Below are positions 11,041 through 22,708 of a DNA stretch of 64,000 bases, in pieces (position 1 is the stretch's first letter; each line of letters starts with the position of its first letter). The DNA comes from Owenia fusiformis (taxonomy: Eukaryota; Annelida; Polychaeta; Sabellida; Oweniidae), in contig CAIIXF020000069.1 of the NCBI GenBank assembly GCA_903813345.2, positions 1 through 64,000 of the forward strand, read 5' to 3'. The translations under genes and the position numbers were made by a program. The notes below the pieces were generated by a model. That model searched no databases and was not told where the DNA came from. It saw only the letters and a program-made list of their open reading frames with translations.

Positions 11041-11190
11041 ATGCCTATTAGTTATTATTTGTTTAGTTGTTGGTTGGGTAACATGTTTATGACGTCACAA
11101 ATGATGCGAAGAATCTTTAAACCAATCAGTGAAGTCTATATTAATTGTTTTAGTTGTTGATGTGGCGATACGTGTCTGTGACGTCACGGG
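11041..11190. repeat. Two diverged direct copies of a roughly 90-bp unit, each with TGACGTCAC
   Basis: Both copies run TTTAGTTGTTG, then a short variable part, then ATG or GTG with TGACGTCAC at 11090 and 11179, followed by a TGAT or GATG context. The period is 89 bases. Confidence 0.5.
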
Positions 11191-11671
11191 TGATTGCATC
11201 ATATTCTAGAAACGCCATTTTACGACATTGCATAATTTTAGCTGATTTTGGCTCCATTTCACTTTATTTGAAAGACTTTTAAAAATATAATAATGAGTCA
11301 GTATTTTTTCTTATAAATATCTATATTTGAAATTGAGGTCAAAGTCCGAAGATTTGATCAACTGATTGAAATCTCATTTTAAAGAGGTGAAGAAGTGAAT
11401 AATTACAGGAGCAAACGTGATCAATGGTTCGAGGTCTCCCGCAAAGTAGTCGCTACGCTCCTACTTTGCGCTGCCTTCGGCAGAGGAGACCTCGAAAAAA
11501 GTCACACATGTAAGATGAGATTTACTTGTGACATCACTGGTCTATAAACATCAACAACATAGCAACAAATACACAGTTGCTAAGAGTATCCATGCTTATT
11601 CTACAAAACTAAGCTGTGACGTCATAACGATGGAGCTTTGTTGCCTCGTTCACAATATTGTTATGACGTCA
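11090..11671. promoter_or_regulatory. Cluster of four perfect CRE octamers TGACGTCA
   Basis: Perfect palindromic CREs lie at 11090, 11179, 11617 and 11664. CREB/ATF proteins bind this octamer. Two of the four belong to the duplicated 90-bp unit, so the clustering is partly due to repetition. No gene start is visible nearby, so a regulatory role is only a possibility. Confidence 0.25.
11430..11494. other. Perfect three-way-junction hairpin
   Basis: An outer 10-bp stem, CGAGGTCTCC with GGAGACCTCG, encloses two further hairpins. One is a 10-bp stem, CGCAAAGTAG with CTACTTTGCG, around an 11-base loop. The other is a 5-bp stem, CTGCC with GGCAG, around TTC. All stems are perfect. The block is GC-rich in AT-rich surroundings. 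It could be the terminus of a mobile element or a structured RNA. Confidence 0.7.
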
Positions 11672-12954
11672 TAACAATTGAAAGATGAAGTTCCATTGAT
11701 TTGAAGCTATTTTCACTCAGTTTGATCAAGGGAAAGATCAATACCCGGTGATTTCAGCGGGAAGTGGCGTTTCGTTCAGTGGATGAGCTGCGCGCGCACG
11801 TATAAATGTGATTATCCAATATATTTAGGGGAGGGCTATTTGAAATAGTTTTGGTCTCAGGCGCGACCCAGGGCTGTTGTCTTAAGGACATTTCGTTGAA
11901 AATGAGCCATTCGGCTGATAATTGGTAAGAGTTTGCGATCTTATAATGTATAACTGTTACTCAGACACATATTTTGACACGATTCTGTTGGAAATAAGCT
12001 TTGAACCGAGAGATATTCACGATTGATATGCACATTTTTGATTGTGCCATTGCTTTTCCATTGCACAATCCATGTATTGATAGAAGTAACATTAATAATG
12101 CAAATTGGTTTACCTTCAATACATGGCAGACACTACATATCGGTCTATTAAATACCAGTTTGTGCCTTAAATAGTTTTCCATTCCACGGCCTGGAGCCTG
12201 GGTGTGTTTGTCTTTTATGTGTATGCTTGTGCATGGACTTCTAATCACTAGCAGAATTTAACATGATGCAAACTCGACATTATAACTCATGCTGTAACAT
12301 TTTTACTTCGCTGGAAAACAATAGAAATTATTTTTCTTGCCAATCAATCATGAATCACAATCAAAATTTCAGAATGATCAATCAGGCAATGGTCCAAATC
12401 AAGTGATAACATTATATGATATTCAGCAAGAAGTCCGGTAGAAATACAGAATATTTAAACATCAAAGCTGAAAGTTAAAAGCTAATCTGTCAATTTTCTG
12501 TCTGCAAAAGAGCGTTTACATTTGACACAATAACAGACTGAAGCTTTGAAATCTAGGATTCCCCAGGAAAATATGACGTCATACTAATTAGCATAAGGAT
12601 TTCCCTATTGGACTGGGTCAAGCCTTGTTCGAAAACACAATCCATAAATACATGCTAATTTCTAAGGAGATGGGAAGTGTATAACGTGTTTATCGATTTT
12701 GTTTAACGATTTAATCAATTATCAAATTGTTTAAGTGGATAAAGTGGTCACACTTGCTTCAATTCATAGCGTAATCGACGGATGGAAACTGACCGAATTC
12801 CCGATATCCTACCCCGTATTACTGTAGGCTATTAAGCACAGTGACCTACAGAGGGCGCTATCACAAACAAGTACTGCACGAACCGATAAATTCCCGGGTA
12901 TTGTAACGCCCTTGGTTTGATCATAAAAATATGAAAACATGGCATAATACACAG
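11672..12954. other. Intergenic, no gene seen
   Basis: AT-rich, with one more CRE octamer near 12572. No coding frame, repeat or RNA gene was recognised. Confidence 0.35.
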
Positions 12955-13099
12955 TCATATGAGAAAAACTTTCTTGTACTCGTACCTGTGCAATATAGTC
13001 CATTCTTGACTCGCTTTGATAATGTTTCTTTATCTCGTCTGCGACTCGATAAAGAAGAATTATCAAAGCTCATTATCTTGCACAGGTACTCATATGAGA
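12955..13099. other. Long imperfect stem-loop of about 145 bp
   Basis: Nested inverted arms are GTACCTGTGCAA (12982-12993) with TTGCACAGGTAC (13078-13089), CTTTGATAAT (13014-13023) with ATTATCAAAG (13059-13068), and a TTCTTTATC/GATAAAGAA pair closing on a short loop. Both outer ends carry the palindromic TCATATGA. It may be a small foldback MITE, since no TSD was found. Confidence 0.6.
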
Positions 13100-14904
13100 A
13101 CCTCTCTATCTTGATTTAGAAAGATCTGCCGCGGAGTTGGGCGTTGGCTGAAGGTTGCTTTGTTCCCATAGGGTTAAGGGAGATATCATTGCTGGACTAT
13201 GAACTTGAAATATGGGGGTAAAATTTTAACGTCCATATCGACTCTGACTGTACATATGTTGTGTATGGTGATTCAGAATGTCAAGTCAGAAAAATCCGAA
13301 TGCACCATTACTAGATTGCTAGTGTTTCATTGAAATGTTATATGAAGACAACGTGAACTCAAAATATTTTTTTTGTTCCTCACAGAAAACAGAAAAGATA
13401 TGGGGATGTTTGTGAAGCCCCATTGAAATAAACAGTAGTCAAGCTCGCCATTACGCAGCCTAAAACTAGTCTTTACGTACTACTTGTATAGTGCGACTTG
13501 TTCATAATAATGAGATATTTAATAAAATGTGTTTTGTTCTGCGGGGTTTGATACTCAATGGAGTTTTTCTAGTAAATTGTAGTCTACTTTATATATTTAC
13601 ACGAATTAGACTAGATGCGAGTATAAATGATCTTGATATACGTCATTAAATATTCAAAATTCAGTCAAAGTGATGTCATATTTGAAATCTACATGTAAAG
13701 ATACATCTAAAAATATGGTTTCGAAAATTGTTTATCAACTTTGAAAATTTAATATTTTTTGAAAATGTGACTTCTAGTTCGGGTTGATTCCCCATAGACC
13801 CCATATTACAAAATCACAAAAAGTGAAATATATTTTCTTGTATTGGACATATAACATTTTCTTTTACTGGACATACTTTAATTTGCATAACTATTCGATA
13901 CATAAGGGCTATATGAAAATTGAACCACTTAAACCTATGTAATTTAAGTTAAAGGGAACTTTCTACCATACCCGCTATGCTATCTAACCCGAGCGAGCCA
14001 CCTGGTGGTGAAACTGGTAACTACCTACTCGCATTTGCGTTTTTGAATTTTAAAAGCTAGATTAACTCAATTTCCAATTCATAACGTGTCGCCCTTAATA
14101 TAGATTAAAATAGATCGAAATTGTTTGTAAACCAATGAAAAATAGTGAATCAAGCAATCCACTTTTTAGAAAAAATTGTGTGAGATAAGTGAAGTGACAT
14201 TATCGTTTCTAATCAAAATGAATTGATTAACAAATTACACTTTTATTTAGAACCTAAATAATGGCACACGTGTTCATAAGTTAAATAACTTAATATTCTG
14301 TTCGAAAAATAAGTTAAAATTTAAACAATTTATCATACTGATTAAAATTGAAATAATGATAAATCTTTATCTAGGGATGCATTTTTATAGAATTGTTTTT
14401 CTCATTAAATAAGCAATGGTTAAACAAAAAAGTTTCAATAATAAAAAGGTTTTCGAACTTAAACGCGTACACCAGCGATTTCGAGAATTGCCAAGGTTTT
14501 GCAGAAAGGTGTATCACATGCACTTTCTATGTTTGCGTATCTTGCAACGAATATCTTAGACCAGATGATATATCTATGCACCAGGTGAAGACATGACTTG
14601 TATTTAGATGAGATAATTGCCGACATATTGCACGAAATGCCATAATCCGACTGACTCACAAAAATCGGTATGTATGGCTAGTGTTTTCTATTTTTTTATA
14701 AATGAAAGATCATTTATCGTGTTGTGTAAAGTATGAGGGATTATGTATCATGCAGAATAATATTTTTTGTAAGACGACTGGGCATACAGTACAAGCCTGA
14801 CTTTTGCATTTATTTTGTTTTTGGTTACTAATTTCTGAAATGCGATCTTCCTAAAGGTCCAAGGACACACATTCGATCTATTTAGTCCCTGGATACACAA
14901 AAGC
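13100..14904. other. Intergenic, no gene seen
   Basis: Strongly AT-rich. Short frames at 14393-14659 on both strands overlap each other and lack protein-like features. Confidence 0.35.
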
Positions 14905-15575
14905 CCTATTTACACCACACGCGCCATTTCAAGACGTCTTAGCTAAAACGTTTTAGAAAAATCATGTTGAGTTTACACCACCATTTTCAAGACGTCTTAC
15001 GAAATATGATTGAGTATACACCTGTTTTTCTAAAACGTCTTAGAGATATGTAGGCATACATGTAAAATGAAAAAAGCAGTTCAGCACTGGTTGAAGGATG
15101 GTTCAGTCAACATAGCTATTCCTTTCCCGCTATTATACTTTCTGCTAAAGAATGCATCGGTTTCAAAAAATGTCCTAAAGAGAGCATTGTTAAAAGCATA
15201 AAAGAGGGCAGGGAGATTTTGTGCATATATTAGGATTATGATAGAACGCTAGGCGAATTACTTCTTTTCGATATTTTTTGGATGATATTGGTAACAAAGG
15301 GATGAGACAAGAGAAAGGACCATGCTACACATGTAATCAGGAAGTTTCAAATTTTTCGATAAGCGCAACGCATAAAACCGGGCTAAGAGCTCTTAGCTAA
15401 AACCGATGGATTTACACTCGCTTGTAAAACGTTTTAACGCTAAGACGTCTTGGCTATGACTAGGGTCCTAAAACGTTTTAGCTAAGCGCTCTTAGCCGAG
15501 AGCTCTTGAAAAAATCTGGATTTACATTACATTTGTAAAACGTTTTAACGCTAAAACGTTTTGGCCAAGTAGTAG
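14905..15575. repeat. Array of perfect 10-16 bp palindromes (AAAACGTTTT, AAGACGTCTT, AAGAGCTCTT types)
   Basis: Perfect or near-perfect palindromes lie at 14931, 14943-14956, 14989, 15030-15043, 15382-15397, 15425-15436, 15442, 15468-15481, 15499-15506, 15535-15546 and 15553. They fall in two blocks separated by about 330 bases of ordinary sequence. Many are preceded by TTTACAC or TTTACAT. The right block is two direct units with a period of 110 bases. The left block runs TTTCAAGACGTCTTAGCTAA, and the right block contains a related order inverted, as expected for element ends. The array ends about 190 bp before the second glycosyltransferase coding exon. Confidence 0.75.
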
Positions 15576-15756
15576 ACAAATAGTTAGGCTGGTAATAATG
15601 TCTTACACATTCGTTAAAAATATTTCACGATAGATAAGTTATTCTAAAGAAACAAGGTCATTTTCTTTTTTAAGAAAACAAGCCATATTCATATTTATTA
15701 TTCTGAAACCGATGTAAAATTTTATTAAGTATCAATAATTGATCAATTGCTTTTCC

Positions 15757-15758
15757 AG
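15757..15758 (+). other. Putative 3' splice acceptor upstream of the second glycosyltransferase
   Basis: TTGCTTTTCCAG is a strong acceptor-like tract 10 bases before the ATG at 15769. The paralog on the opposite strand has an acceptor at an equivalent place, which supports a shared gene structure with a 5' non-coding exon. Confidence 0.45.
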
Positions 15759-15768
15759 AGTATTTGAT

Positions 15769-16779
15769 ATGACATATAAAAAACAGTTGGGCCTCATTCT
15801 GGGCGGAATAATAATCGGAGTTTTGATTTGCAATATACTACAGGGGAATCATCATGAGGAAAAAAATCCTTTTGATGTGAACATGTTATCAAATGTTCAT
15901 GAAGGGGAAATTAGGCATGTTAAATGCAACAATCAAGATGAATCAACGGAGGTCATCAGAAATGCTAGAACTATCGCAAATAAAACTGATAATGGCATTG
16001 TCGCTGTGACGATGGTGAATGAAGCGTATCTAGAAATGACTTACAGTTGGTTATGTAACACTGTCAATATGAATGTTCATGAACAAGTGCTTATTATTGC
16101 CACGGAGGAAATGACATTGAAGAAACTGCGACGAGATTGGCCAAACGTCACCTCCGTTTTTTACACGATTTCAACGACTGATGTGACCGGACATGCAAAA
16201 TATGTTTGGAAATTGTTCCATAGGGCTTTGTTAGCACATTCATTGCTCAGAAATAACGTAAATATCCTACTGTTCGAGGTCGATGCTATGTGGTTCTCAT
16301 CTCCTTTTCCTCTACTTCGATCACTATTCCATTATGATCTAGTCGGGGCCCAGCTTTCTACAAGGACTCGCTACATAGCCCCAGGCTTTATTTTTGCACG
16401 GCCAACCATTGCGTCGCGAGATGTATTCGAGTGCGTAAAAGACAACTTTTTGAATGGACACTATATTGCAGGTGATGACAATATCTCACCCGACTTCAAT
16501 TATCAAACATATCTTCATGATGTTATTGTTTCACATCACAATCTCAGATACAAATTATTGGACTCTAACATTATTGAAGATGGGCTGTGGTACCTCCAAC
16601 TCCATACTACTGGTAATTCACATTGGCTGCCACCTGTTGTTTTGAACAACAACTGGATAATTGAAAGGGACGTGAAAATTGCAACAGCTAAAGAGTTCGG
16701 ACACTGGTTCCTCGATAAAACCAATTCTTGCGACTGGAAAAATGTTAGAAAAATAACTAAACAATGGTCATATAGATGA
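15769..16779 (+). CDS. Type II membrane glycosyltransferase, nucleotide-diphospho-sugar transferase (GT77-like) family, paralog of the gene at 1165-2181
   Basis: This is a 336-residue protein counted from the ATG at 15769. The frame is open 10 codons further up, but that stretch has no ATG and includes the likely splice acceptor, and the 15769 start aligns with the paralog. Residues 7-24 are the membrane anchor. The catalytic domain runs from about residue 75 to 322 with EVD at 170-172 inside LLFEVDAMWFSSPFPLL, then PGFIFARPT, NYQTYLHDV and FGHWF. Compared with the paralog, the D of NDQTY is Y here and GGFLLL is PGFIFA, so specificity may differ. Residues 76-112 are identical to the paralog. 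An AATAAA at 17177-17182 could end the transcript. It probably acts in the Golgi lumen; its substrate is unknown. Confidence 0.85.
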   Translation: MTYKKQLGLILGGIIIGVLICNILQGNHHEEKNPFDVNMLSNVHEGEIRHVKCNNQDESTEVIRNARTIANKTDNGIVAVTMVNEAYLEMTYSWLCNTVNMNVHEQVLIIATEEMTLKKLRRDWPNVTSVFYTISTTDVTGHAKYVWKLFHRALLAHSLLRNNVNILLFEVDAMWFSSPFPLLRSLFHYDLVGAQLSTRTRYIAPGFIFARPTIASRDVFECVKDNFLNGHYIAGDDNISPDFNYQTYLHDVIVSHHNLRYKLLDSNIIEDGLWYLQLHTTGNSHWLPPVVLNNNWIIERDVKIATAKEFGHWFLDKTNSCDWKNVRKITKQWSYR

Positions 16780-17880
16780 TTTAAGTTACCACACGGTATA
16801 TATCGAGGAGTTAATTAATAGTACCATGCTAGTTGTACCATATCTCGTTATACCATTCAGAATCATTGTTATACATATCGGTCGATAAGTAAAGTAAATT
16901 TTGTTCTAAAACCTCGATCTTGCAAGATCTATAGTCCACAACAGGAGTACCATGAGATCTGTACCATGATGCTAAACATCCAGAAGATTTGGCATGATTT
17001 GTTAATATTTGACAATATAGCGGTTGTCACAGTCACTTGAAGTAGGGTTAAGCGGAGCATATCGCAACGTCACAAATTATAAAAAAGTAGTCACTCTTTT
17101 TGCAAGATTTCTGATCAGTTTATCTTTTCAAACAATTTCTTTTGACCAGTCATTACATTTCTCACTTGGTGAAATCAATAAAATAATATATAAAAAGATG
17201 TTTTATTTTCGGATATTTGTGTAAAAAGATGCGTAATAAACAGTATTTCCATTCAGTATTGAAATCATTATATCATATTATGAAGGAAAAAATATATAAT
17301 CAGCATAATATACTCTATTATATAGAGATTAATATAATATAATTAGAAATGAGTGAGATCCAAATATATTATTTGTACATATAAACATTTACCAAATCCG
17401 ATTATTTCAATAAGAAAATGTAGCAGGGTGTTTTATTCCCGGTGTAATATTCTTTTTTAGAATTATTTGCGCCAATTTATATTTATTCTGTCTTTCCAAA
17501 ATATTATTTGGTCATATTTATCAATCCAAACCGATGATTGCAGTTTATTTAGAATCATTTCTATCCTAAAAATATTATTTTCTAGTATTTTCCAATCTAA
17601 ACAGAATATATCAAATTATTTTGTATTATTTGGGTTCTAAAAAATATTATACGCAATTGTTCTTGTCCAACTTGATGTACAATGGTTAATTACTTAACCA
17701 AACAAAACAAAGAATGCACAGCATGGCAGTTAATAGGATCAACCGTTCTACTGGCCTTCTCATCTCCATTACTTACAAATGTCACACATATTTTATTTTG
17801 ATTGTTCTATTTCTTTTTGAAAAATATTTACAAAATAAATATTAGAAGAAAGAAATTGCAACTTGATTTAAATTAATTTT
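16780..17880. other. 3' flank and AT-rich intergenic DNA
   Basis: Contains the AATAAA at 17177. From about 17430 to 17660, degenerate AATATTATTT phrases recur every 70-75 bases. No other gene seen. Confidence 0.35.
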
Positions 17881-17881
17881 A

Positions 17882-18743
17882 ACAATGGAGTAAATATGTG
17901 AAGAAAAGTCATCAATTAAAAATCAAAAAATTGACTTTCCAATGAGTTAATCGATTCAATCCAAATTTTAACACAATGTTAATCACAGAAAGAGGGACAC
18001 TATACAATCAAATCAATATGAAAAACCTAATTTGCAAATTACTATTTTTGTGGAAATTAGAACAATCGGCTCTAGATATTAATCCATTTACTCTAACAAA
18101 CGGATTAGTTATCAGTGAACAAAACTCATTTCCTAGAAATTGAAAAAACTTAGGGATTGAACTATTACTTATATTGCTCTGACATCAAAACATGTATGTG
18201 AATGGTGAAAATCTGCATGATTTTGAAAGAATTGTTGGTCAATGGGAGGGGATCGTTACTCGTTAGGTACGGGCCTTTATAAAATGCGTAATGTATTTAT
18301 CTGAAATTTGAGTTGTTCTGTGTCAAGACTATTTTTTGTGGTTGCCAAAGTGAATACAGGTGGTTGTTTGTGCCTGTGTAAGAGGGGGCCTTAAATGTTG
18401 TTTGTTGTAAACTTAATGTGGCAGAGAAACAATGAAGTAAAAATGTGAGGAAACCCATTGATTAAAAATTAACTTTCCGTTGAGTCAATCAATTAAATCC
18501 AAATGTTAACACAATGTTAATCATAACATAAGGGACATTATACAATCAAATAAATATGAAAAACTTAATTTTCAAATTATTTTTTGTGGAACTTAGAAGG
18601 CTGTAGGAAATTACTACATTGCCTCTAACAAACGGATTAGTTATCAGTGTTAACGAATTCTCATATTAGAAGAAATTGAATAATTGGGGATTAAAGTTTT
18701 ACTTATCATATTGCACTCAGTCTGACATACTGTATGTCAATAT
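17882..18743. repeat. Two direct copies of a roughly 320-bp sequence, about 547 bp apart
   Basis: Copy A (17882-18207) and copy B (18428-18743) align end to end. Both contain the block TAACACAATGTTAATCA, later AACAAACGGATTAGTTATCA, and finish with CTGACAT. They differ by scattered substitutions and small indels. A unique segment of about 220 bases separates them. Neither copy codes for protein. Confidence 0.8.
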
Positions 18744-19507
18744 GTTATTTACATCAGTTTGTTCTATCATGCAACAATTTGCTCAAAGCATAATCATCGC
18801 TTTGTCAGATGAAACATTAGGAATAAATGTACAATGTGCCCGCTTCTTTATTTTCATTATCAAACAACTAACACACCGAGAAACGGGATTTACTAAACTG
18901 CAATAAGAAGAAATAACAAACATGGTATCTTAAACGGATAAGAAAACTTCAGATCGGATACTGAATAATAATTTTCCGAATTACGCGCCATCTATTACTA
19001 GTCAGAATCTAATGCACATTTTAGCTAATGCACATTTTAATTTTGATAAATCAGTCAAGTAAATAAATTCATAAGGTGTGGTCTGCCCCCCCCCCAATTC
19101 CAATCAACAAACATAAAAATTGTTTCATTGATTCCCACGAATCTTTCTTTGATCAATAATCTAGGCAAAGCAAATACTAATTAACTGTCTCATTGCGATT
19201 ACATGTTTCTTACGCAAACAGGATACAGCACCGGGGAGATGATCTTGATTCACAGACTGGTTGTTTTATTCATATTTCACAACATTAGTTTTGTACTTTA
19301 ATGTTACTGAAATATTTATCATTAATAATTTTAAATTATATTGGCAAGAAACTAGAAATCAAAAAAGCGGTACATAACTGGCATTAAAAAAGCGTTATAT
19401 TAATACTTGATCATGAATTATAAATTGAAATGCAGCGTAACATTAACATACACGTGACACAGTTTTATCTTATATTAACAACTGTTAGAAATAATTGTTA
19501 AACAAGG
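18744..19507. other. Intergenic, no gene seen
   Basis: AT-rich, with a short C9 tract near 19086. Nothing else recognised. Confidence 0.35.
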
Positions 19508-19901
19508 AAAGGACGATTCTCGGTTTGGAGAATGAAGTTCATCAATCTAAATGAGCATTATCCCTGCTTTTGACAAATTTGATTTTTTTACATAATATAG
19601 ATTTGAATGTCTTCTTTTAAATTGGCATAATTTAATTTGGGTAATATTTTTAGATTTTTTGCAAAAAAATATTAGCGCAGTTCACTAATGAACTTCTTTG
19701 CCCAAATCGAGACTTGTATTTTATTGAATCTGTCTAATTGAGCGTTATCCCTGCTTCAGACCAATTTGTTATTTTTACATCTTGTAGATTTAAATGTCCT
19801 CTTTTGAATATTCATAGTTTAATTTGGGTAATATTTCTATATTTTTCATGAAAAAAATTATTAGCCCAGGAGACTGTTCTCCAAACCGAGAATCGTCCTT
19901 T
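19508..19901. mobile_element. Small MITE with 25-bp perfect TIRs
   Basis: The 25-base arm at 19508-19532, which reads AAAGGACGATTCTCGG then TTTGGAGAA, is perfectly repeated in inverse at 19877-19901. The interior is two direct copies of a roughly 130-bp unit (19552-19680 and 19740-19869), each starting GAGC-TTATCCCTGCTT and ending TTAGC-CAG. There is no reading frame. A clear TSD was not found because the left flank carries a small insertion next to the arm. Confidence 0.8.
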
Positions 19902-20385
19902 GTTTCTCTTGAACAGTTGAGTATTTTAAAAACTATTTTAACAGTCATTTTCAGATTATGCATGATTCCAACGATTCAATATCACCGATCAGTAATCTAA
20001 ACAAATACTCATTAACTGTCTGAACCAAGGTGAGATGTTAATCCAATCTCCGAGCCTTTCGTCCAGTGCAATCCGTACCTCCTTTGCCTTATCTCATGCA
20101 GTTCTTTAAATTCCCGCGAAATTTACCCTTCTAAATATTTTGACCTCTTTCAAAAAATATATTTCTTTGCGTTTGCTTCTGATTTTATTCGTTATATTTT
20201 ATAAAATGTTTATTTCTAATGTAGTAAGAATTCAATCATAAGAAAAATATTAAGTAATTCGTAAAAACTGTTAATAAGTGGATACTTAGGAATTTGCAAG
20301 GACTTCCGATTAGAAATTGTTTGTTGCTATGCAGTTCGTTTTGAAGTGACGTCATCGCCATATTCGTAATTTTTAAGATGCACCT
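19902..20385. other. No gene seen
   Basis: AT-rich flank between the MITE and the satellite copies. Confidence 0.3.
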
Positions 20386-21054
20386 CCTGAGGCCTAAAAA
20401 GTAAAATTTGCAAGGTCAAAGGTCAAGGTTATCAAGTTAAATCAAGAACTGTGTTTTCTAAGTTTCTCAAAATTGGTGACTACAAATTAATATTTTTTTT
20501 ATGAAAGTCTGGATATATATTTCTTTAAAGGTTCTACACATATTAGCTAGTGATTATCTATTAAAATTTTGCACCAGTTTTGAGATATTAGAGCTCAAAA
20601 ACTGAAAAAGGTCAAATTTCGAATTTTTTCAAGCTCAAATTTCAACTTGCTCTAAATTGACCAACCCTTTTTTAAAACTCATCTACAAGTTCTCAGGATT
20701 CCAAATCTGACCTCACTTTTGACCTTTGACCTCTAGGTGACCTTCAGTGACCTCTGAAAGGTCAAAAAAGTTTATTTTTAAAATCAATTTTCTGGATTTA
20801 AATTAAGGTATATTTAGTCAAAAAAGACATATCGAGGTCTAAAAGAGTAAAATTTGCAAGGTCAAGGTCATCAAACTAAATCACAAATTGTGTTTTCTAA
20901 GTTTCTCAAAATTTGTGACTACAAATCAATATGTTTTAATGTAAGTCAGGATATATATTCCTCTAAAGGTTCTACACATATTAGCAATTGACTATTTATT
21001 AAAATTGTGCACCAGTTTGAGATATTAGTACTCATAAACTGAAAAAAGGTCAAA
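20386..21054. repeat. Satellite-like unit of about 446 bp, one full copy plus an interrupted second copy
   Basis: The segment from 20390 onward recurs from 20835. Both copies share GTAAAATTTGCAAGGTCA, TTTTCTAAGTTTCTCAAAAT and GGTTCTACACATATTAGC. The second copy stops at 21054 and resumes at about 26211, because a 5.2-kb element sits inside it. The unit is rich in AGGTCA/TGACCT half-sites and includes exact AGGTCAAAGGTCA at 20413-20425 and its inverse at 20720-20732. Confidence 0.8.
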
Positions 21055-21357
21055 GGAGCAGGGAAAGTATCGCAACAGACTTTTGACAGTTGATATTTTT
21101 TTGGTGAGTAGTTTCTGGCTGTAAAAAGTAAATGCTTGTGAAAGGCGAATCTATAATCTTCAAGAAAAGTTCAAAGAATAGTTTCCAGATCAATTGGATT
21201 ATCTTATAATCCATGTTTAATCCATCCATCAACAAGCTTTTTCAAAATACATTCGTCATTTTCACCATCGTCCCTCATTTTTTTACAATTTTTCATGCAA
21301 AGTTACATTGGACTTGAACACATGTTTCATCACGTAAAATATGTAAGGAACTCCATG

Positions 21358-22181
21358 AAGTTTGTTTTTGAGAGTTTTTTGAAAAAATGAACCTCTTAAA
21401 ATGCATGTTTACAAAAATAATTTAAAAGTGATGTAAAATATGGCAATGTTTTTCAATAATAACATGCATAGGTGGCTGAATTACTCATGTGTGTTGTGTT
21501 TTAATCCTGCATTCACTGACTGAGTTAGCCTATTGAAAAACCATAGAGATTAATAATACAAACAGTAATACTATGAATACTTCTACTCCAAGCTCCAATA
21601 GCGCTTTCAGGGTCCTGTGTTGAAATACTAGATCACCTTATGTGCATGAATTTTCAAGAGAAACCATCAGTGCAAGCAATTAAATGAAAGCATCATCCGA
21701 ATATCACTTGAAAAGTACTAAAGTGGTGAAAAATTGCAGGATGTTGACAGAAAATGTGCCTAGGGGAGAGGGTCGTCTCTCAACCCCCCCACCCTCCCCC
21801 CCTCCCTGGAGAGTTCTTGTTTTGTTTATGTAATGGGTGAGTGGAAGACCCTTCGGTGGCAATCAAATATAAAATGTTTTCTAATATATATATTTAAAAT
21901 ACTTTGTGTATGTACAGTCACAAACGCTAGGCAACATTATCTAGTAATGGGGCAACACCCCAACTCAATTCAGTAAATGTGTGGAACAAAAAACATTACA
22001 TAAAACAAACTCAGCATGCAAACATGTAAGACTGGCATGGTAAAACAAAAGATTGTGAAACTGAATAATAAAAGCTCATACGACTAGAAAACAAGGGATT
22101 AAGGACCTGTTAAAATGACATGAATGGGGATTGGTCAATATGAATAGTAGAAATATAAAAAATGTGAAAATTTTACATTTA
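21358..22181. other. Interior of the long-TIR element, no gene seen
   Basis: Non-coding AT-rich DNA with a C-rich tract at about 21783-21804. Confidence 0.3.
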
Positions 22182-22690
22182 GTGGAGAGGTTAAGCTAAC
22201 GATGTTTTTCACAACGTAACCGTGAACGCAAAGTACAAAAATTAACAAAGGAATGTATCGAGCGCTCATAGTTTTATGCGCGCTTAGTCTACTTCAGATA
22301 CTCTTTCAGCTTCAGAGTTTCGGGTTTAGAACGGGAGATTTGAAATTTGACGTTGGGTCAACGGGAACCATTTTACTCGTGTCTATTAAACACTATGCTG
22401 TCAATTTTGATTTCGATGCACAGTTGAATTTTTGCTGAACACGATGATGTATGTCATGCATGATTTAGCGCCAAAAATCTTACGAAACGAGCTCGTTTAA
22501 AATATGTATTAGAAAACCAGCTATAAAACCGCATCAATGACATACTATAGAATCATTACACGCTATGGTAGTCTAAACAAACACTGGATTTGAACGGCTA
22601 TTTATATGAGAAGGCTACATGCTTTGTATATGGTCGAGTGATACGTACAGGTTCAGTTTCGATTATATATGCAAAGCTTAACCTCTCCAG
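22182..22690. mobile_element. MITE with GGAGAGGTTAAGC-type TIRs and TA target site
   Basis: The left end GTGGAGAGGTTAAGC and the right end (inverse CTGGAGAGGTTAAGC) are flanked by TA on both sides. A TA target fits a Tc1/mariner-type source. The first part of the interior (GATGTTTTTCACAACGTAAC) is shared with the 24112-24238 element, so they belong to one family. Confidence 0.7.
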
Positions 22691-22708
22691 TATTGATCAT
22701 GAACATTA

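Noticed and set aside
15739-15768. Upstream start for the second glycosyltransferase
   Set aside because: It would begin at TTG, it contains the likely splice acceptor, and the ATG at 15769 aligns with the start of the paralog.
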